Assembly (NCBI GenBank): GCA_964565895.1
Contig: CAZMGT010000007.1
Coordinates: forward strand, 1 to 64,000
Direction: 5' to 3'
DNA: 64,000 nucleotides
DNA from: CAZMGT01 sp964565895
GTDB taxonomy: Bacteria > Armatimonadota > Zipacnadia > UBA1398 > CAZMGT01
In this document: piece by piece, positions 61,057 through 64,000 of the stretch
Layout of the letters: each line of letters begins with the position of its first letter
Position numbering within the stretch: the first letter of the stretch is position 1
Position numbers and translations under genes: made by a program
The notes under the pieces: model-generated
The model's input: the letters and a program-made list of their open reading frames with translations, nothing else
What the model was told of the DNA's origin: nothing
Databases searched by the model: none

Positions 61057-63984
61057 TTACCCCTCGCGCGCCACGAGCACCTGGTCTACGCGGGTGTCGG
61101 TCTCGCGCGTGCGCAGGCGGAGGGTGTGTTTGCCCGCGGCGAGCTGGAACCTCTTGCGCGAGGGGACCCAGTGCCAGCGGCCATACATCAGGTCGTTGCC
61201 GAAGACCTCCGCGGGGGCATCGTCGAGTTCCAGGAAGAACGAATTCGCCGTTGGCCCAGGCCAGTAGCAGCGGGCGTAGATGCGGTATTCCCCCGGCTCG
61301 GGAAGCGAAAAGGTAAACGCGAGCCACCCGTGGTCAATGGGGTTTCCCTGTGCGTCGTCGCCGCGGCCGGCACCGCGAGGAACGACAACGGCTCTGCCGC
61401 CCACCGCGCCGTCGACGGCGCGCACGACCATTGGGGCGACTATTTCGTCGGCGCGCACGGCCTGGGACAAAAACGCCGGCTGAGCCACGGGCAGCGGGGC
61501 GCGAGCGAGGGCAAACGCCGGATCGTCTCCGCGCAGCTCAAGGCACATCGTGTGCTCGCCCGCGCCAAGGCGCAGCGTAGCCCAAGCGCCCCTCGCCGCG
61601 CGCGGCGCAGAGAGCACCTCCCTCCCATCTACCGCCAGGCGAAACGGCGCCGTCGCTGAGACGATAAACTGCACCGCGCCGCTCCGTTGCTCGCGAAACT
61701 GTTGCCGGGCGTAATATGCCGCCGCGGGACGTGCTCCAAACACCGCCTTCGGGCGGACAAGCGCCCCGGCCATCAGCTCGCTCATCCTGCGGCACCAAGG
61801 GATGAGGAGCGGCGCGCCCTCGCAGCGCAGCGCCTTCCGCACGAGGGGCGTCCACGACGCAGGGTTGATGCGCGGCCAGCGGGCGATGGGCCGAGACGCC
61901 GCGGCGACCTCCCACACGTCTTGGTCAGAGGGGAGGGGCTGCGCCTCCCGCGCCAGAGCAATATCCTTCTCGACGTCGCGGCGCACTTGCTCCCAACGCA
62001 TTGTCGGATAGTGCTCTGCGGCGCGGGCGACAAGCTCGTCCCAAAACTGCTTTGCCTTCTCCAAGTGGGCGACCGCCTTTTCCCGGCGCCGCGCATCGCC
62101 CTGGATCAAGAAGAAGCATAGCTCCGTCGCCGCGCGGATCTTCTCCGCATAGTAGTCGCCCAGGGCAGCGAGGGCGAGGACGTCGGCCCTCGTGCACACG
62201 AGCTCCGGCGGGGGCTGGGGGGCGCGGGCCATGGCCTCGGCGATTGCCGCGCGGGCGCGCCGGGCGTCGGCCTCGAGGGCGTCGGCCACGTCGTAGGGCG
62301 AGAGCTGGCCGGGCTTCGTGGGCCGCTTGCCGGCAACGGTCAGCGCGACATAGTCGGGGATGCACACCATGGAGTCGTCAATGGTCAGGTTAAAGATAAA
62401 CTCGAGCACGGAGTGAAAGCTTTTCTTGTCGCGGAAGCTGCGAATAGGCAACTCGTAGGATGTGTTCCACGATCCGCGGTTCTCCTCCGGGCGCCAGTCG
62501 CCGTTCATATAGTTCCAGTGAAAGCTCGTCGTGCGCGGGATGATTCTGCTCGCCGCGACGAGGGCCTGGTAGGCGGGGTCGCCTGCTTGCCCGAAACGCT
62601 GGCGAAACTGCGCGCGAAACAGCTCCTCGGGCGTGTTTGGGTCGTAGCCCATGCGCCCCCAGAGGGCGTAAAGAAACCAGTTCTTTTCGAACTCGTAGTT
62701 CCACGTAACGTGGTTGCGGGCGCTCTCGATGTGGCTGAAGTCCGTGCCTGGGACGAGCGACTCCGAGCCCATGAAGTAGCCGCAGGAGTATGGGGCGCGG
62801 GTGTTTTTCGCCGTTTCGCGGGCGAATTGTGGGTCGCCCCAGCGAAAGGTAAAGATGCAGTCGTTGCGCAGGTGCCAAAGCACGTTATAGCGGCCCTCGG
62901 CAAGCGTAAGCCAGCGGTGATCTTTGAGGTGAAAGCGTGGCGAGGAATACATGTGCTCGCCGTTGTACTTTACGCTGAGATATATCGGCGCGGGCCACCT
63001 CTCGCGGTCGAGCATTTGCGCGGTGGCCTGCGGCTCGCTTTGCCAATAGCGCAAGATAAACGGCAACTGCCGCTGCGCCCGGCGCATTCCGGCGAAGTAT
63101 GTCTCGGCGATCCACGCCAGCTTCTCCGCGGGAGCCATGGGCATGCGCTCGCCCGGGCAAGTGCCTATTCCGGCAAGGTCGGGATAGGTATCCACCAGCG
63201 CGCGCACGCACTCGCGAATGTACTCCCGCACAAGCGGCGTGTCCTTGCCCGAGGCGGGGATGTTGTGCGCCTTAGCAAACGACGGCGAGACGTGGATGTT
63301 CCACGTGATCACGTAAACGTCAATGCCCAGTTCCTTCGCTCGGCGGAGCATTGCCCGGAACGCAGCGATGTTCCTCTCAAGCTGCGCGGGCGAGAGGTCC
63401 GTGGCCTCGGGAAACTTCTCCACGCGCACCAGGTGGTGAAACGGGTGTGCGCTCCACAGGGTGAGCAGGTTATAGCGGTTGCGCGCCATCATGGCCAGGA
63501 ATTTGTTCCAGAAGTCCATGTCGAAAAACCACGCCCCGCGGGCAACCTTGTCCGCGCCGATATATCCCCCGCCGGCAAGGGGCATGTTGAACTTAATCCC
63601 GCGCATTTTCACATATGGCAGATACCGCCCCGCGCGCACGCCCCCTAGCCCGCGCAGCAAAAGCTGGTCCGCGACCTCGAGCAGGCCGTAGATCAGCCCT
63701 CGCCCCTCGCCGAGGACCCACACCTGCTCTCCCCGGCGCTCGATGATAAAGCCCTGTTCTTCGCCCTCGGGGGGAGCGCTCCGCTTGGCGACGACCGCGC
63801 GAAGATCGCTTCGGCGCGGCTCGCCAAGCTCCACGCGGGCTGCGGGCGCCAGCCGTTGAATTTCGCCCGCGGCAAAGACAAGCCCGGGCGCCTTTTCGGG
63901 CAGAAAGACCACCTCGGGCAGGTCCGCCGCGCGTGGCGCGGCGGCGAGGATAAACCCAAAACAAGCGGCAGCGAGGACGCTCAT
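61057..63984 (-). CDS. Large secreted glycoside hydrolase-like protein (GH67/GH20-like)
   Basis: A 975-residue protein with a short signal (AAACFGFILAAAPRAA). The N-terminal 110 residues (FAAGEIQRLAP, GLIYGLLEVADQLL) look like the GH20b/GH67N domain that precedes some exo-glycosidases. A TIM-barrel-like part follows (KMRGIKFNMPL, FWNKFLAMMARNRYN, GIDVYVITWNIHVSP, GIGTCPGERMP, WRWGDP-like FTFRWGDP). A helical region and a C-terminal carbohydrate-binding-like module (about 870-975) end it. An alpha-glucuronidase-like role is possible, but the catalytic acids were not assigned. ATG 63984 follows GAGGGAGGGAG at the window's right edge. Confidence 0.65.
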   Translation of the reverse strand: MSVLAAACFGFILAAAPRAADLPEVVFLPEKAPGLVFAAGEIQRLAPAARVELGEPRRSDLRAVVAKRSAPPEGEEQGFIIERRGEQVWVLGEGRGLIYGLLEVADQLLLRGLGGVRAGRYLPYVKMRGIKFNMPLAGGGYIGADKVARGAWFFDMDFWNKFLAMMARNRYNLLTLWSAHPFHHLVRVEKFPEATDLSPAQLERNIAAFRAMLRRAKELGIDVYVITWNIHVSPSFAKAHNIPASGKDTPLVREYIRECVRALVDTYPDLAGIGTCPGERMPMAPAEKLAWIAETYFAGMRRAQRQLPFILRYWQSEPQATAQMLDRERWPAPIYLSVKYNGEHMYSSPRFHLKDHRWLTLAEGRYNVLWHLRNDCIFTFRWGDPQFARETAKNTRAPYSCGYFMGSESLVPGTDFSHIESARNHVTWNYEFEKNWFLYALWGRMGYDPNTPEELFRAQFRQRFGQAGDPAYQALVAASRIIPRTTSFHWNYMNGDWRPEENRGSWNTSYELPIRSFRDKKSFHSVLEFIFNLTIDDSMVCIPDYVALTVAGKRPTKPGQLSPYDVADALEADARRARAAIAEAMARAPQPPPELVCTRADVLALAALGDYYAEKIRAATELCFFLIQGDARRREKAVAHLEKAKQFWDELVARAAEHYPTMRWEQVRRDVEKDIALAREAQPLPSDQDVWEVAAASRPIARWPRINPASWTPLVRKALRCEGAPLLIPWCRRMSELMAGALVRPKAVFGARPAAAYYARQQFREQRSGAVQFIVSATAPFRLAVDGREVLSAPRAARGAWATLRLGAGEHTMCLELRGDDPAFALARAPLPVAQPAFLSQAVRADEIVAPMVVRAVDGAVGGRAVVVPRGAGRGDDAQGNPIDHGWLAFTFSLPEPGEYRIYARCYWPGPTANSFFLELDDAPAEVFGNDLMYGRWHWVPSRKRFQLAAGKHTLRLRTRETDTRVDQVLVAREG

Positions 63985-64000
63985 CTTTCTCCCTCCCTCG

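Noticed and set aside
1..64000. UAG recoding (for example pyrrolysine) as reason for the many TAG codons
   Set aside because: The TAG codons sit at natural ends of well-known families and no gene continues in frame with family similarity beyond TAG.
1..64000. CRISPR arrays, insertion sequences, prophage or integrase genes
   Set aside because: No spaced direct repeats, transposase or integrase motifs, or terminal inverted repeats were found on reading both strands.

Overview
This is a GC-rich 64 kb chromosomal fragment with 47 protein-coding genes, counting one cut by the left edge. I see no rRNA, tRNA, CRISPR array, insertion sequence or phage gene. Most products are secreted enzymes for polysaccharide breakdown: two sulfatases, two GH29-type alpha-L-fucosidases, several GH-A or GH43-like hydrolases, a parallel beta-helix protein, two esterase-like alpha/beta hydrolases and a double DUF1080 protein. 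Export is by Sec, Tat or lipoprotein signals. With these go cytoplasmic enzymes for odd sugars (Gfo/Idh/MocA oxidoreductases, TIM-barrel sugar isomerases, an SDR, a PfkB-type kinase) and a lower-glycolysis cluster (gap-pgk-tpiA) plus a pyrophosphate-type phosphofructokinase. A glycyl radical enzyme and a siroheme decarboxylase fusion suggest anaerobic or microaerobic life. The gene mix (PASTA kinase, SEDS-transpeptidase fusion, DUF1080, many Tat-secreted oxidoreductases) would suit an uncultured saccharolytic lineage such as Armatimonadota or a Hydrogenedentota/PVC-like group. No phylogenetic marker was compared, so this placement is only an inference.

Layout. 1-5.0 kb: two related Gfo/Idh/MocA oxidoreductases, an MNT-HEPN pair, a 2-keto-3-deoxygluconate-type kinase and a PPi-type PFK, ending at a strong terminator. 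5-17 kb: mainly minus-strand secreted proteins (FG-GAP protein, two-domain esterase, Tat-lipoprotein sulfatase, beta-lactamase-fold hydrolase, esterase), with a GH-A hydrolase on the plus strand and a GT2 glycosyltransferase. 17-24.9 kb: sugar isomerase translationally coupled to a fused AhbA-AhbB, ADP-ribosylglycohydrolase, alanine dehydrogenase, DUF6599-like lipoprotein, DUF362 protein and HflX. 24.9-34 kb: two minus-strand glycosidases, then a plus-strand run of PhoD-like phosphatase, a 1043-residue FG-GAP/TIM-like protein, an isomerase and an amidohydrolase. 34-39.5 kb: gap, pgk and tpiA with hairpins ahead of gap and pgk, then PAP2, CoA-binding and HDAC-like genes. 39.5-49.6 kb: beta-helix protein, Gfo/Idh/MocA, small lipoprotein, DUF1080-SDR coupled pair, MFS transporter, glycyl radical enzyme and response regulator. 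49.7-55 kb: sulfatase and tandem fucosidases. 55-61 kb: a minus-strand operon of M16 protease, a FtsW/RodA-penicillin-binding-protein fusion and a PASTA Ser/Thr kinase. 61-64 kb: a large GH67/GH20-like secreted protein.

How they may work together. Outside the cell, sulfatases, fucosidases, esterases and glycosidases would strip and cut sulfated or fucosylated glycans. DUF1080, Gfo/Idh/MocA, AP-endonuclease-2-type isomerases and the SDR are the families used in 3-keto-sugar routes of glycoside cleavage. Products would enter through the MFS carrier and drain into KDG-kinase and glycolytic steps. Two window-wide traits stand out: TAG is by far the commonest stop codon (30 of 47 genes by my count), and extended -10 promoters recur.
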